From the NCBI RefSeq assembly GCF_000800805.1, contig NZ_CP010070.1, positions 1,302,001 to 1,366,000 on the forward strand: a stretch of DNA of 64,000 bases. The letters are read 5' to 3'. The notes beneath the pieces are model-generated. The model was not told the origin of the DNA. It saw only the letters and a list, made by a program, of their open reading frames with translations, and searched no databases. Every line of letters begins with the position of its first letter. The first letter of the stretch is position 1. This DNA is from Candidatus Methanoplasma termitum (GTDB lineage Archaea; Thermoplasmatota; Thermoplasmata; Methanomassiliicoccales; Methanomethylophilaceae). A program made the translations under genes and the position numbers. Positions 1-8,715 of this stretch are shown piece after piece.

Positions 1-876
1 GATACTCTCTTTTGCGATCCTTCCCAGGATGGGCGCCGCTTTGCATATCGGCTGCAGGCCGCCGCCGGATACCGGTTTAACCTGTCCTGCGGCATCGCCT
101 ATAAGAAGCGTCCTTTCGCCGAATGATCTGGGTCTTCCGCCGAGAGGTATCTTTCCGGCATATTTTGATGTTATCTCATCGGTTCCGATGTTCAGTTCCT
201 TCATCAGTTTTTTTAGGTACTCGATGGGTATGCCTTTTTCCGGATTGACGCACAGCCCTATTCTGGTCATATCTCCGAACGGTATCTCCCAGCTGAAAAA
301 CCCGGGTGCAAATTCGGAGCCTATCCTCAAGACCATGATGTCGTCGTATACAGATGTGTGTTTTACATCGACTTCGATCCCGCTGACATATTCTTTTGGC
401 AGATTGTTGCCCAAGGACATCGCCACTGCCGAGCCTTGTCCGTCGGCACCTATTATCAGTTTCGAAATTATCTCTTTCCCGTCCGCTTCGATAAGGACGC
501 CATCTTCGGTCGTCTTGTGCGCAGAGTACTTTGTTCCGTATCTGATCTCGGCGCCTTTATCCGATGCCTTGTCTGCCAGTTTTCTATCCAGATCGGTACG
601 GTCGATCAGCAGCGCCTTTGTTTCTTTCGATCTCACTTCGATCCTTCCGCCGCCCGGAAAAACAACATCCGCGCCTTTGATCCTGTTCAATATCTCCGGG
701 ACGACCTCGCACATATCCAGAACGCCTTGCGTGACCAGACCCGCGCACTGCATAGGCAACCCCGACGATGAATGTTCCTCAAAAACGACCACCTCGTAAT
801 CCTCTGCCAAAATGCCGGCCGTTATCGTTCCGGCGGGTCCGCCGCCGATCACCGCGGCATCATATTTTCCGATCAT
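1..876 (-). CDS. Geranylgeranyl reductase family FAD-dependent oxidoreductase (partial, C-terminus outside window)
   Basis: A flavoprotein of the family that saturates geranylgeranyl chains of archaeal ether lipids at the membrane. The first 292 codons are present and the rest lies beyond the window edge. An N-terminal Rossmann motif (AVIGGGPAG, residues 8-16) binds FAD, CAGLVT follows near residue 43, and the second FAD motif [20 protein letters not shown] lies near residue 260. The ATG overlaps the transaldolase stop as ATGA, so it is translationally coupled as the last visible gene of a leftward operon. The family call is firm. The exact substrate (phospholipid or free prenyl chain) is inferred from the family. 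Confidence 0.88.
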   Translation of the reverse strand, partial: MIGKYDAAVIGGGPAGTITAGILAEDYEVVVFEEHSSSGLPMQCAGLVTQGVLDMCEVVPEILNRIKGADVVFPGGGRIEVRSKETKALLIDRTDLDRKLADKASDKGAEIRYGTKYSAHKTTEDGVLIEADGKEIISKLIIGADGQGSAVAMSLGNNLPKEYVSGIEVDVKHTSVYDDIMVLRIGSEFAPGFFSWEIPFGDMTRIGLCVNPEKGIPIEYLKKLMKELNIGTDEITSKYAGKIPLGGRPRSFGERTLLIGDAAGQVKPVSGGGLQPICKAAPILGRIAKESI

Positions 877-1520
877 TTCTTCTTGGACTTCTCATAGTCC
901 TTGATGAAGTTCTGTATACCCTCGTCGGTTTTGGGGTGGGAGACCATCTGCAGCAGCACATTGTATGGAATGGTGGCAATATCGCAGCCGAGCGTCGCCG
1001 CTTCCAAGACGTGAATGGGCCCCCTGATGCTTGCCGCGATGACCTCTGCCCGGAACCCATAGTTGGAGAACACGGTAACGATCTGACCCAGCAGGTCCGT
1101 TCCGTACGCCCCTATATCATCCAGGCGTCCGACGAACGGTGAAACATACCTTGCCCCGGCCTTTGCCGCAAGCAAAGCCTGCTGAGCGGAGAAGATGAGC
1201 GTCATGTTGACGTCTATTCCCTCGCTTGACAGTACTTTTGTCGCCTTCAGGGAGTCGATGCACATCGGAAGTTTGACATTTATGTTGGGGTGGATCGCCG
1301 CAAGCTCTCTCCCTTCTTTGATCATGTCTTCCGCTTTGAGAGACATCGCTTCCGCAGATATCGGAACGTCCACGATCGCGGCTATCTCTTTCACTCTGGT
1401 GGGGGTGTCGGTGCCTTCCTTCGCTATTAAGCTCGGGTTGGTCGTCACGCCATCCAATATTCCCCAGCTGTTGATCTCTTTTATCATGTCAAGGTTTGCC
1501 GTGTCAATGAAAATCTTCAT
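873..1520 (-). CDS. tal: Transaldolase, small (MipB/TalC-like) type
   Basis: A 215-residue TIM-barrel aldolase of the short transaldolase/fructose-6-phosphate aldolase family. The start [17 protein letters not shown] and the Schiff-base lysine strand NVKLPMC are visible, followed by [19 protein letters not shown] and [11 protein letters not shown], all typical of the family. It transfers dihydroxyacetone units in the non-oxidative pentose phosphate pathway, next to both transketolase halves. Four-base ATGA overlaps on both sides show coupled translation. Fructose-6-phosphate aldolase activity cannot be excluded, but the transketolase context favours transaldolase. Confidence 0.93.
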   Translation of the reverse strand: MKIFIDTANLDMIKEINSWGILDGVTTNPSLIAKEGTDTPTRVKEIAAIVDVPISAEAMSLKAEDMIKEGRELAAIHPNINVKLPMCIDSLKATKVLSSEGIDVNMTLIFSAQQALLAAKAGARYVSPFVGRLDDIGAYGTDLLGQIVTVFSNYGFRAEVIAASIRGPIHVLEAATLGCDIATIPYNVLLQMVSHPKTDEGIQNFIKDYEKSKKK

Positions 1521-2473
1521 CCTATCAACTCCATCTTCTTTCCTAACGACCTCTTTGCCGCATCAGCGATATCTTTCGAGGTGAGCCCGTATTTGATGAG
1601 CAGCTGTTCGGCGGCACCCGATTCTCCGAATGTATCCTTTGTGCCTACCATTTCGAACGGTACCGGCATCTCTTTGGAAAGGAACTCTGCGACCGCCGAC
1701 CCCATCCCTCCCATGACGCTGTGTTCTTCGGCGGTGATGGCGCACCCCGTCTTTCGCAGCGATGCCGCCAACGTGTCTTTGTCCAGCGGTTTTATCGTGG
1801 ACATGTTTATGACCTCGGCGTCGATGAACTCCCCTTTTAGGATGTCCGACGCTTCCATGCAAAGCGCGACCATCTGCCCCGTGCCGATGAGAGTGACGTC
1901 GCTTCCCTCTCTGAGGACCGATGCTTTACCGATCTTGAACTCCGCACCTTCCTCGGTGATCGTGGGGAACTCTGCGCGGCCCATCCTCATATAGACCGGG
2001 CCTTCGAACTCTGCGATCGCCATTGTCGCGGCGTATGTCTCGTATGCATCCGCGGGCGATATGACCGTCATGTTTGGAAGTGCCCTCATTATCGCTATGT
2101 CTTCCAGTGCCTGGTGCGATGCTCCGTCCTCTCCCACGCTTATTCCGCAGTGTGTTGCGACGATCTTCACATTCAGTTTAGGATATGCGACTGCAAGCCT
2201 TATCTGCTCCCAGCATCTTCCGCTTGCGAACACTGCGAACGTTGATGCGAACACGGTCTTCCCGGAAGCTGCGAGCCCCGATGCCACGCCGATCATGTTC
2301 TGCTCTGCGATGCCCATTTCGATGAATCTTTCCGGCGCCACTTTCTTGAATTCTGATGTTTTCGTTGAATCCGCCAGGTCCGCATCGAGCACGACTACGT
2401 TTTGATCCTTTGCCGCAAGGTCGGCGAGTGCCTTACCGTAATAGTTCCTTTGAGCAAGCTTCTTTCCGGTCAT
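1517..2473 (-). CDS. Transketolase, C-terminal subunit
   Basis: The pyrimidine-binding and C-terminal domains of a split transketolase, 318 residues. The start [20 protein letters not shown] overlaps the stop of the N-terminal subunit as ATGA, so the longer open frame upstream is rejected. [33 protein letters not shown] (with the catalytic Glu that activates thiamine diphosphate) and [19 protein letters not shown] are diagnostic. With its partner it forms the thiamine-dependent enzyme exchanging two-carbon units between sugar phosphates. Archaeal transketolases are commonly encoded as two genes in this order. Confidence 0.94.
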   Translation of the reverse strand: MTGKKLAQRNYYGKALADLAAKDQNVVVLDADLADSTKTSEFKKVAPERFIEMGIAEQNMIGVASGLAASGKTVFASTFAVFASGRCWEQIRLAVAYPKLNVKIVATHCGISVGEDGASHQALEDIAIMRALPNMTVISPADAYETYAATMAIAEFEGPVYMRMGRAEFPTITEEGAEFKIGKASVLREGSDVTLIGTGQMVALCMEASDILKGEFIDAEVINMSTIKPLDKDTLAASLRKTGCAITAEEHSVMGGMGSAVAEFLSKEMPVPFEMVGTKDTFGESGAAEQLLIKYGLTSKDIADAAKRSLGKKMELIG

Positions 2474-3294
2474 ATCCTGCACCCCAGCTCTTCTACCGCT
2501 ATTTTCTGCTCGGATGCCTTGCATGACTTTCCGTGGAAGTCGCAGTTGTTCTCCATGAACGACACGCCCTTTCCTTTTATCGTGTTCATGATGACTACTG
2601 TCGGATTGGTCTCCGCCTGCCTTGCTTTGGCACACGCCTCCAATATCTGGATCATGCTGTGGCCGTTGATAATGATGACATTCCATCCGAACGCTTTCCA
2701 CTTATCGACAAGCGGTTCCAAGGACATTGCGGCCTCTGTGCAGCCGGTTATTTGGAGACGGTTGCGATCCACGAATGCGATCAGATTGTTGAGATGATAG
2801 TGATGGGCGAACATCGCCGCCTCCCAATTCTGTCCGCTTTGAAGCTCTCCGTCTCCAAGCAAACAGAACACATTGTATGCTTTCTTGTCGAGTTTTCCGG
2901 CCAACGCGATGCCGCATGCCATACTGAGGCCCTGCCCCAGAGAACCTGTGGACATCTCCACTCCGGGGACCTTCCCTCTTACCGGGTGCCCCTGCAGAGG
3001 AGAGCCGAGTTTCCTTAATCTTAATAGTTCCTCTTTGGGGAAATAACCCGATTCGGCAAGCGCAGCGTACAATATGGGCGCAGCGTGGCCTTTTGAAAGT
3101 ATGAATCTGTCCCTGTCCTCCCACTGCGGGTCCTGAGGGTCATGATTCATGACCCTGAAATAGAGGGCGGTCACCAAATCCGCTGCCGATAAAGAGCCTC
3201 CGGGATGTCCCGACCCCGCCGCTGAAGTAGCCTCTATTACATCCAGCCTAAGGATGTTCGCCTTCTTCTCCAGCTCCTCTATCGTATATACCAT
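2470..3294 (-). CDS. Transketolase, N-terminal subunit
   Basis: The thiamine-diphosphate-binding half of the split transketolase, 274 residues. SAAGSGHPGGSLSAADLVTA, KGHAAPILYA, GSLGQGLSMACGIALAGKLD and the ThDP motif GDGELQSGQNWEAAMFA run in the usual order, and the Mg-binding Asp lies in GDGE. It starts 12 bases after the PCNA stop and overlaps the C-terminal subunit by four bases. It supplies ribose 5-phosphate and erythrose 4-phosphate for nucleotide and aromatic synthesis in an organism likely to lack the oxidative branch. Confidence 0.94.
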   Translation of the reverse strand: MVYTIEELEKKANILRLDVIEATSAAGSGHPGGSLSAADLVTALYFRVMNHDPQDPQWEDRDRFILSKGHAAPILYAALAESGYFPKEELLRLRKLGSPLQGHPVRGKVPGVEMSTGSLGQGLSMACGIALAGKLDKKAYNVFCLLGDGELQSGQNWEAAMFAHHYHLNNLIAFVDRNRLQITGCTEAAMSLEPLVDKWKAFGWNVIIINGHSMIQILEACAKARQAETNPTVVIMNTIKGKGVSFMENNCDFHGKSCKASEQKIAVEELGCRI

Positions 3295-3306
3295 GACAAT
3301 GAACCC

Positions 3307-4047
3307 TCAGTCGCTCTCGATCCTCGGTGCCAGGAAGTACACTACCTTGGCCTCGCCGTTGGCGAGCCCAAACACCAGTTTCACAGGATAATCGCTGTCC
3401 AGCTCGACCCTTACCTTCGTACCTGCGGGTATGGCCTTCAACAGGTTCGCGAAGTAATCCAGAGGGAACAGGCTGTGTACCGGCGACGGCACTTCTAAGC
3501 TCTCCAGGTCTGTTCCGATGGTGAGTTTCAAACTTGCATCGTCAGTGTCTCCTTCGCAGGACAGCTCGAAGAACTCCGGGTTAGCTCTGAGGGCGATGTG
3601 ATCCGAGATCGATTCTGCCGCACGTATCCCTTTCTGCAATTGGTCGACCATCATGACCGCATTCGCCGAAAGCGAGAGTTGCGGCACTTTAGGATCGGTC
3701 ATACTGGATGTATCAACAAGGTTCATCGACCTTGTTATGTTCCCTATCCTGAAAACGAACCTTCCTTTGTTCTCGTCCTGCTCCATGGCAATTATGTCAC
3801 CCTGGCCGGCCAGTTTTAGGACCATTTTTACCTTGTCCAGATCCAATCCTATCTCTGTCTCGCTGGCCGAGTACGATTCGAAAGCCTTCGCTTTTACTTT
3901 GAGCTCGATCATAGCGACATGCGCCGGATCGACCGCTTTAAGCGTCATCCCCTCTTGATTAATCGTGAATTTTACCTCGTCTATGAGTGTCGAGATGATG
4001 TTGACCAGTCCCTTCAGGGTTTCCGATTTTATTTCCGCTTTGAACAT
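3307..4047 (-). CDS. pcn: DNA polymerase sliding clamp (PCNA)
   Basis: A 246-residue archaeal PCNA, the homotrimeric clamp that tethers polymerase, FEN1 and ligase to DNA. MFKAEIKSETLKGLVNIIST begins the first domain, the interdomain linker region lies around QDENKGRFVFRIGN, and the family-typical tail VVYFLAPRIESD ends it. An 18-codon longer start exists, but the chosen ATG is preceded by GGTGATC at Shine-Dalgarno distance and matches the usual PCNA N-terminus. It lies 26 bases after TFS, the common archaeal pairing of transcription and replication genes. Confidence 0.94.
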   Translation of the reverse strand: MFKAEIKSETLKGLVNIISTLIDEVKFTINQEGMTLKAVDPAHVAMIELKVKAKAFESYSASETEIGLDLDKVKMVLKLAGQGDIIAMEQDENKGRFVFRIGNITRSMNLVDTSSMTDPKVPQLSLSANAVMMVDQLQKGIRAAESISDHIALRANPEFFELSCEGDTDDASLKLTIGTDLESLEVPSPVHSLFPLDYFANLLKAIPAGTKVRVELDSDYPVKLVFGLANGEAKVVYFLAPRIESD

Positions 4048-4073
4048 TTGATCACCAACATTCATCCTGAGGC

Positions 4074-4370
4074 TCAGTACTCTCTCCACGAATAACTGCA
4101 TTTACAGCAGCGGTATATTCTGGTCTCGGGCTCATCGGCCGCGCGTGTTTGTCTTATGACGAAATACGCTTCGCCGTTACTGCACTCGGGACAGGCGATC
4201 CTTGTTTTCGGGAGAGTCGCAACATTTTCCGTTATTACCGTCGTCTCCCGGTCCTCCGAGTCTGTGACGAAAACTTGGGCCTTTCCTTTGATCTCTTTTT
4301 TGTGACCGCAGGAACAGACATATACTCCGTCTTTCGGGAACATCATCGAACCGCATGTGGAACAGAACAA
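4074..4370 (-). CDS. tfs: Transcription elongation factor TFS (TFIIS-like)
   Basis: A small two-zinc-ribbon protein that stimulates RNA cleavage by backtracked archaeal RNA polymerase. The N-terminal ribbon is FCSTCGSMMFPKDGVYVCSCG. The C-terminal ribbon has CPECSNGEAYFVIRQTR then DEPETRIYRCCKCSYSWREY, with the acidic DE pair that inserts into the polymerase active site. I chose a TTG start because GAGGT precedes it by five bases and the protein then begins M-F-C like known TFS. An ATG twelve codons upstream is the alternative. Confidence 0.9.
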   Translation of the reverse strand: MFCSTCGSMMFPKDGVYVCSCGHKKEIKGKAQVFVTDSEDRETTVITENVATLPKTRIACPECSNGEAYFVIRQTRAADEPETRIYRCCKCSYSWREY

Positions 4371-4439
4371 ATCTTTACCTCTACTGTTAGGACAACATCT
4401 GACCATATTAAAATATTTTCAGCAGGCGCGGATGCGTGT

Positions 4440-5228
4440 TTATTTATCTTTTTTGAGAGATCTGTCGAGAATGTCGGCGAAGGGGCTCTTTGACTCTTTG
4501 CTCTGCGTGGAAGCGGTCTTTCCTGATACCGTGGTCGTGACCGTTTGTACCGTCGTTACCACCGGCCTTCCCTCTCTGGCTTTCCCCTTTTCCTCTTCCG
4601 GCTCCTTCCGGCTCGGATTTACCTCTTTGTTCTCGTTCGTCGTCATCCTCTGGGCGGTGATGCAGTCATCGAATGCTTTGAATCCCATTTCTTTATTGAC
4701 GCTGTAAAGCCGCACCGACCTGGCGACCGGCCTTATCGTGCCTTCGGTCGCTCCGGTCGCGATCAGGAATGCCGCTTCCTTGCGGGCCTGTCTCGACAGG
4801 ATCCCTCCCACTCCTCCGAACACGGTCACCACACCCAGGCCCATAAGGTCCAGATTTGATGTGCCGTCGACGAAGAATGTCTTGAGATACGAAGCGGTAG
4901 CGCCGACTATCCCGGTCAGAGATGCTGCGGCCTCATTCGCAGGAATTCCGGGGTACCCGCCGTGCCTGAGAACAAGCGAAGATAAACCCCATATAATAAG
5001 AAGCAGAAGTGCACCGGCTATCAGCGAGCAGATGAGTCCTTTCACCATTGATCCTGTCTTCCTTCCGCAGACATAACCGGCTACCGCCGGCCCGAACACC
5101 GGGATCCACCACAGCAACACTGAGATAACAAGACAAAAAACAAAGGCCATCCTTGTGCTGTAGACCTCGTTGTCTGTATCGAATATTTTCTTCAGACTGC
5201 GGCTGACCATACCTGAATCCATTTGCAT
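4440..5228 (-). CDS. Membrane protein with about four TM segments and a charged C-terminal tail, unknown function
   Basis: Not recognised. The 262-residue product has hydrophobic stretches near residues 25-55, 65-90, 105-125 and 130-145, containing FVFCLVISVLLWWIPVFGP and LICSLIAGALLLLIIWGLSS. A polar tail rich in Glu, Lys, Thr and Ser follows (residues about 190-262). The ATG used lies about 25 bases after a TATA-like TTTTTAAATGTATATA, giving a nearly leaderless transcript, so the 18-codon longer frame is unlikely. It lies behind TFS on the same strand but has its own promoter. The tail looks cytoplasmic and disordered. Confidence 0.7.
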   Translation of the reverse strand: MQMDSGMVSRSLKKIFDTDNEVYSTRMAFVFCLVISVLLWWIPVFGPAVAGYVCGRKTGSMVKGLICSLIAGALLLLIIWGLSSLVLRHGGYPGIPANEAAASLTGIVGATASYLKTFFVDGTSNLDLMGLGVVTVFGGVGGILSRQARKEAAFLIATGATEGTIRPVARSVRLYSVNKEMGFKAFDDCITAQRMTTNENKEVNPSRKEPEEEKGKAREGRPVVTTVQTVTTTVSGKTASTQSKESKSPFADILDRSLKKDK

Positions 5229-5330
5229 CCCAGTTATGTCAATAGTATATACATTTAAAAACTTGCGCCGACCCCCAGACATAACAGCCTGAGCGGCCGC
5301 CTGTGTGAGAGTCTTTCTCCATGGAACACA

Positions 5331-6854
5331 TTATCCTTTTTTTCTGAGCCGCAGGATCTGATACTGTCCATTCTGTTGCTGCACCCATGCTACATCATCT
5401 TTGAAGGACGTCGCCATTTTATAGACCGGATCCACGACGACCGCGCCACTCTCGTCCGCATAGCCATATAACTTATTTTTTCGATACCAGATACATACCA
5501 AACCGCACGACAACACCTTGCCGAGAGGGTCGTACCCCATCCCTTTAAGCTTTTCTGCAAGTTTCTTCATTTCTCCTTTATATTCACTCTCATCCGTTTT
5601 GACAGAGGAGGCGATGTATGCGGGAACACTCTCTTTTGGCATCACCGACAACACGTTTCCGTCTCTGTCGATCCACCGCGGCTGCCCGATGAAGTCGTGC
5701 CCCTTCAGGGCGTTCCGCATTGTTCCGGCGCTTCCCTGTACCGCAACTAATGCTCTCCCCTCTCTGAATGGCGTCAGCCTTGTGCTGAAATCCGTTCCGT
5801 GAAGAAACTCCGCAAATTCAAACCCGGTCGGTGCGTCGATCTCCGCGACCACGATAACATTGTTCCAATGCTCATCCATGTAGCCGACGACGAACCGACC
5901 CTGCCCCGCCCTCGGCAACGGTGAAGACTGCGTATAAGAAACGAACGAACGCAGTCCCTCGCTCTCTTCCCCGATAAAAAGATATTTGGCTTTGATGACC
6001 TCACCGTGTGAATAATACCCGGTTGCAGAGATGGAGTAGAACGTCTCTGTTCTGTTGTTCCATCTACTGTAATTATAGGTGACGCTGTGGGTAAAAACGT
6101 TCTCTCCGTACAGATCGATGCCGCTGAACCCATTTTCCTCATTGAGCACGATCCGATCGCTTGCATCGACCAGTCCCGCTTTCGTGTTTACATCAGGGTT
6201 TGCAATGGATGAGTACCGAAATTGGCCGTATGCACCGTCGCTCAACCAAGCAAATCTCGGTTTCACAACGATATTCCCGCTCAGATCCATTGCGCCGGCT
6301 TTTTTATCCTTAATAAATACAGCGTAGCCGTTCGAGAACGGCCGGATGCCATCGTATTCAAACCCGGATCTTAATGTTCCATGCATGTCCGCCAGCGCAA
6401 ATTTATCCTTTTGGTCTTCTGATGATACTGAAACAAGGCCGTGTCCTAACCCTATTATTTTTGAAAAAATCTTACTTATGCGCTTTCCTTCCATATCATG
6501 CAGTGCCCATCCGTTATCGGCGGGAAGCAGCAGAACCCGCCCCTCCAGGCATTGGATGCCCATGTCTGATTTGAATATCAGGGACGTCAGCAGCCGCCCG
6601 TCTACACTCATAACCCCGAAACGCTGGCCTGACCGCTGGCGAAGTTTGCTCTCCATGTTTGATACCACAAAAACGCCCCCTATGTAGTCGATCGGCACGA
6701 CATCGGCGGGGATCGGTATCGAGGATTCCACCGGGCTCTGTCGAATGCGGTCTGCGGAGGGCGTAATTGTCTTGCCTGCCTGAATACTGACTCCGCAAAA
6801 CTGGCAAAATGCGCTTTCGTCCTGGATCTTTTTCCCGCATTTCGCGCAAAACAT
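5331..6854 (-). CDS. Zinc-ribbon and WG-repeat protein
   Basis: A 507-residue protein starting with a rubredoxin-like zinc ribbon (FCAKCGKKIQDESAFCQFCG, residues 2-21). A linker is followed by repeats of the WG type, for example FALADMHGTLRSGFEYDGI, GAMDLSGNIVVKPRFAWLSDG and YGYADESGAVVVDPVYKMAT. WG repeats form beta-propeller-like scaffolds and usually mediate protein or ligand binding. No signal peptide or membrane segment is seen. The zinc ribbon plus variable repeat layout is common among accessory genes of host-associated archaea and bacteria. The function is unknown and no catalytic motif is visible. Confidence 0.78.
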   Translation of the reverse strand: MFCAKCGKKIQDESAFCQFCGVSIQAGKTITPSADRIRQSPVESSIPIPADVVPIDYIGGVFVVSNMESKLRQRSGQRFGVMSVDGRLLTSLIFKSDMGIQCLEGRVLLLPADNGWALHDMEGKRISKIFSKIIGLGHGLVSVSSEDQKDKFALADMHGTLRSGFEYDGIRPFSNGYAVFIKDKKAGAMDLSGNIVVKPRFAWLSDGAYGQFRYSSIANPDVNTKAGLVDASDRIVLNEENGFSGIDLYGENVFTHSVTYNYSRWNNRTETFYSISATGYYSHGEVIKAKYLFIGEESEGLRSFVSYTQSSPLPRAGQGRFVVGYMDEHWNNVIVVAEIDAPTGFEFAEFLHGTDFSTRLTPFREGRALVAVQGSAGTMRNALKGHDFIGQPRWIDRDGNVLSVMPKESVPAYIASSVKTDESEYKGEMKKLAEKLKGMGYDPLGKVLSCGLVCIWYRKNKLYGYADESGAVVVDPVYKMATSFKDDVAWVQQQNGQYQILRLRKKG

Positions 6855-7066
6855 TTTTTTCTCACCCTCCTTTTGAACGTTGGCATCAGAGCCCTGACTG
6901 CATTGTCAGATTGTGTTTTTCTCTTTTTATATGTTACTCGGTCTGGAGGACATATGAGCAGTGATTTCTGAAGGCTTGTTTTCCATTCTACCAATTCACA
7001 TTGTAATAACCGAAGCTCTGAAATTAAAAAGAAATTATGTTTGGGAAGAGGTTTGATTTACCGAGA

Positions 7067-8473
7067 TCACTTCTTGGTTTTCTTCTTGGCAGCACGTTCT
7101 GCCTTGAGGTTGTCCTTGACAACCTTGTTTATCTCCTCGGCTTGTTCTTTGCCGTCGGTGATGTCCTTCTCGTAGAAGGTCATGACGATCCATCCCTCGG
7201 ATTCGAGTTTTTCCCTCACTTCGGGGGTGACGGTTCCTTCCTTTTCAAAGAGATACACTGCGACCTTTGCCTTTACATATGCGATCGGGATCTGGAGTTC
7301 TCCGTACCCCAATCTGCATCTGAGACCTTTGTTCCAGGTAGCCCTTCTGAGTAATCCCGACGGAGTGGCCTCTTCCATTTCAAATGGTTCTTCGGCCTCC
7401 TCGGGCTCAGTCTTTTCCCCTACCGGCTCTGGTAGGGCGGGTATGGGTTCCGGCTCAGGTATGGGCTCGGGTATGGGCTCGGGTATGGGTTCCGGTTCAG
7501 GCTCGTAAATGACCTCTACCGCCTCGGCAACCTCGACCTCCTCAACTGACTCAGGTATGGGTTCCGGCTCAGGTATGGGCTCAGGTATGGGCTCAGCCTT
7601 CGCAGAGGCTGCCTGCTCCTCTTTTTTGCGTGCGTCCCTTGCCGCAGCCGCTTCTCTGGAACTCATTACCTTCAGCTTCGGAGGCTCTCCCTTTGACTCT
7701 GTCTTTGCCGGTTCCTTCTTCGGCTCAACTTTCTTTGGAGGCTCCTGCTTCTTGGGCTCAGGTTTCTTGGGTTCCTGCTTCTTCGGAGGCTCCTGCTTCT
7801 TGGGCTCAGGTTTCTTGGGTTCCGGCTTCTTTGCCGGGTACGGCCTGGGTGCAGGTGCGTTCTTCTTTTTCGGTTCGGGCTCTTTAGCATTAGATCTCTT
7901 GCCTTTCTTTTGGGGATCTTCCACTACAGGGGCGAACTTCATCAGGGCCACAAGCAATACCCAGATGATCACAAATAAGATGAATGCGAATCCGAGGATA
8001 TAGTTATCGTTGTTCAACTGACTGAGCATGCCTGTAAGCAGCATTATCAGCATCAGGATCAGGGAGAATACCATGATCAGTTTCTGATCAGCTATCCAGT
8101 TATAGAACACATCAGATAATGCTGCCAGCACGATCACTACAATGAACAGATAGACTGTCCAATCATCCCCTTCCATCGCCCCATAGACCGCAAGCACAAT
8201 GCCTGCAAGAGCGATCAGTATACCGCGGACTGTTCCTATGAATATTTTCAATTCCGGTTTCCAAAATGCTATCAGTACCCCGAATACTGCTCCGAGTATA
8301 CCGGCTATGATACATCCGTACTTATAGATCCCTTCCGTGAAGAGATCGCTCACAGGGTGATTTCCCACGCCCCCGACAGAGAACATCGCCACAATAAGCG
8401 TTATTGCAAACACTATGACGGCAGCTAGTCCCACCGCGCCAATTACTTTATCGTTATTCAAAGCTGTTGCCAT
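7067..8473 (-). CDS. Multi-TM protein with Pro/Lys/Glu-rich linker and C-terminal degenerate Vsr-like domain
   Basis: A three-part protein of about 468 residues. Residues 5-185 hold about six hydrophobic helices with KYGCIIAGILGAVFGVLIAF, resembling DUF998-type membrane proteins. A long low-complexity linker follows, first KPEPKKQEPPKK-type, then IPEPIPEPEPIPE-type repeats. The last ~95 residues (LLRRATWNKGLRCRL ... AKVAVYLFEKEG ... REKLESEGWIVMTFYEKDI) align by eye with the Vsr/DUF559 endonuclease fold, but the catalytic Asp of the usual PDI motif is missing (PIAY). The ATG used sits about 27 bases after a TAAAATG element; an in-frame GTG seven codons upstream is less likely. The molecular role is unknown. 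Confidence 0.72.
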   Translation of the reverse strand: MATALNNDKVIGAVGLAAVIVFAITLIVAMFSVGGVGNHPVSDLFTEGIYKYGCIIAGILGAVFGVLIAFWKPELKIFIGTVRGILIALAGIVLAVYGAMEGDDWTVYLFIVVIVLAALSDVFYNWIADQKLIMVFSLILMLIMLLTGMLSQLNNDNYILGFAFILFVIIWVLLVALMKFAPVVEDPQKKGKRSNAKEPEPKKKNAPAPRPYPAKKPEPKKPEPKKQEPPKKQEPKKPEPKKQEPPKKVEPKKEPAKTESKGEPPKLKVMSSREAAAARDARKKEEQAASAKAEPIPEPIPEPEPIPESVEEVEVAEAVEVIYEPEPEPIPEPIPEPIPEPEPIPALPEPVGEKTEPEEAEEPFEMEEATPSGLLRRATWNKGLRCRLGYGELQIPIAYVKAKVAVYLFEKEGTVTPEVREKLESEGWIVMTFYEKDITDGKEQAEEINKVVKDNLKAERAAKKKTKK

Positions 8474-8715
8474 GCCCACATAACCAGCATTCACATTTTA
8501 GTAGTTTCGCATTGACACCGCCCGAAAACTGATATTTTTCCGCTATACCCACATATTAGGAAACTAAATATACGGTTAGTAATTATCTAATACCATTCAA
8601 AAAGCCGTTGCGTGAACGGCCTCACTGCTCACAGTCAAAGAGTGCCCGGGCGGCACTCTTTTCACAAAAGTCCTTTCAAAAAAGGCACAAAAACAACAAA
8701 GGAGAAAGATCAGAC
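8474..8715 (+). promoter_or_regulatory. Divergent promoter region and hairpin-rich leader of the beta-CASP gene
   Basis: An AT-rich element CTAAATATAC near 8563 is a plausible TATA box for the rightward gene and predicts a leader of roughly 120 bases, long for this window. The leader contains two perfect stem-loops: GCCGTT/AACGGC (8604-8609 with 8615-8620) and AAAGAGTGCC/GGCACTCTTT (8637-8646 with 8652-8661, loop CGGGC). A GGAG Shine-Dalgarno follows at 8701-8704. The second stem resembles a terminator followed by four T, so it could be an attenuator, a cleavage site or an RNA-binding site. Confidence 0.5.

Noticed and set aside
1517-2701. Longer start for the transketolase C-terminal subunit
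   Set aside because: The extra 76 residues overlap the N-terminal subunit and have shadow composition; the ATGA overlap fixes the start.
7182-8003. Rightward Gly/Ser/Met-rich open frames
   Set aside because: They are shadows of the Pro/Glu/Lys repeat linker of the leftward gene.
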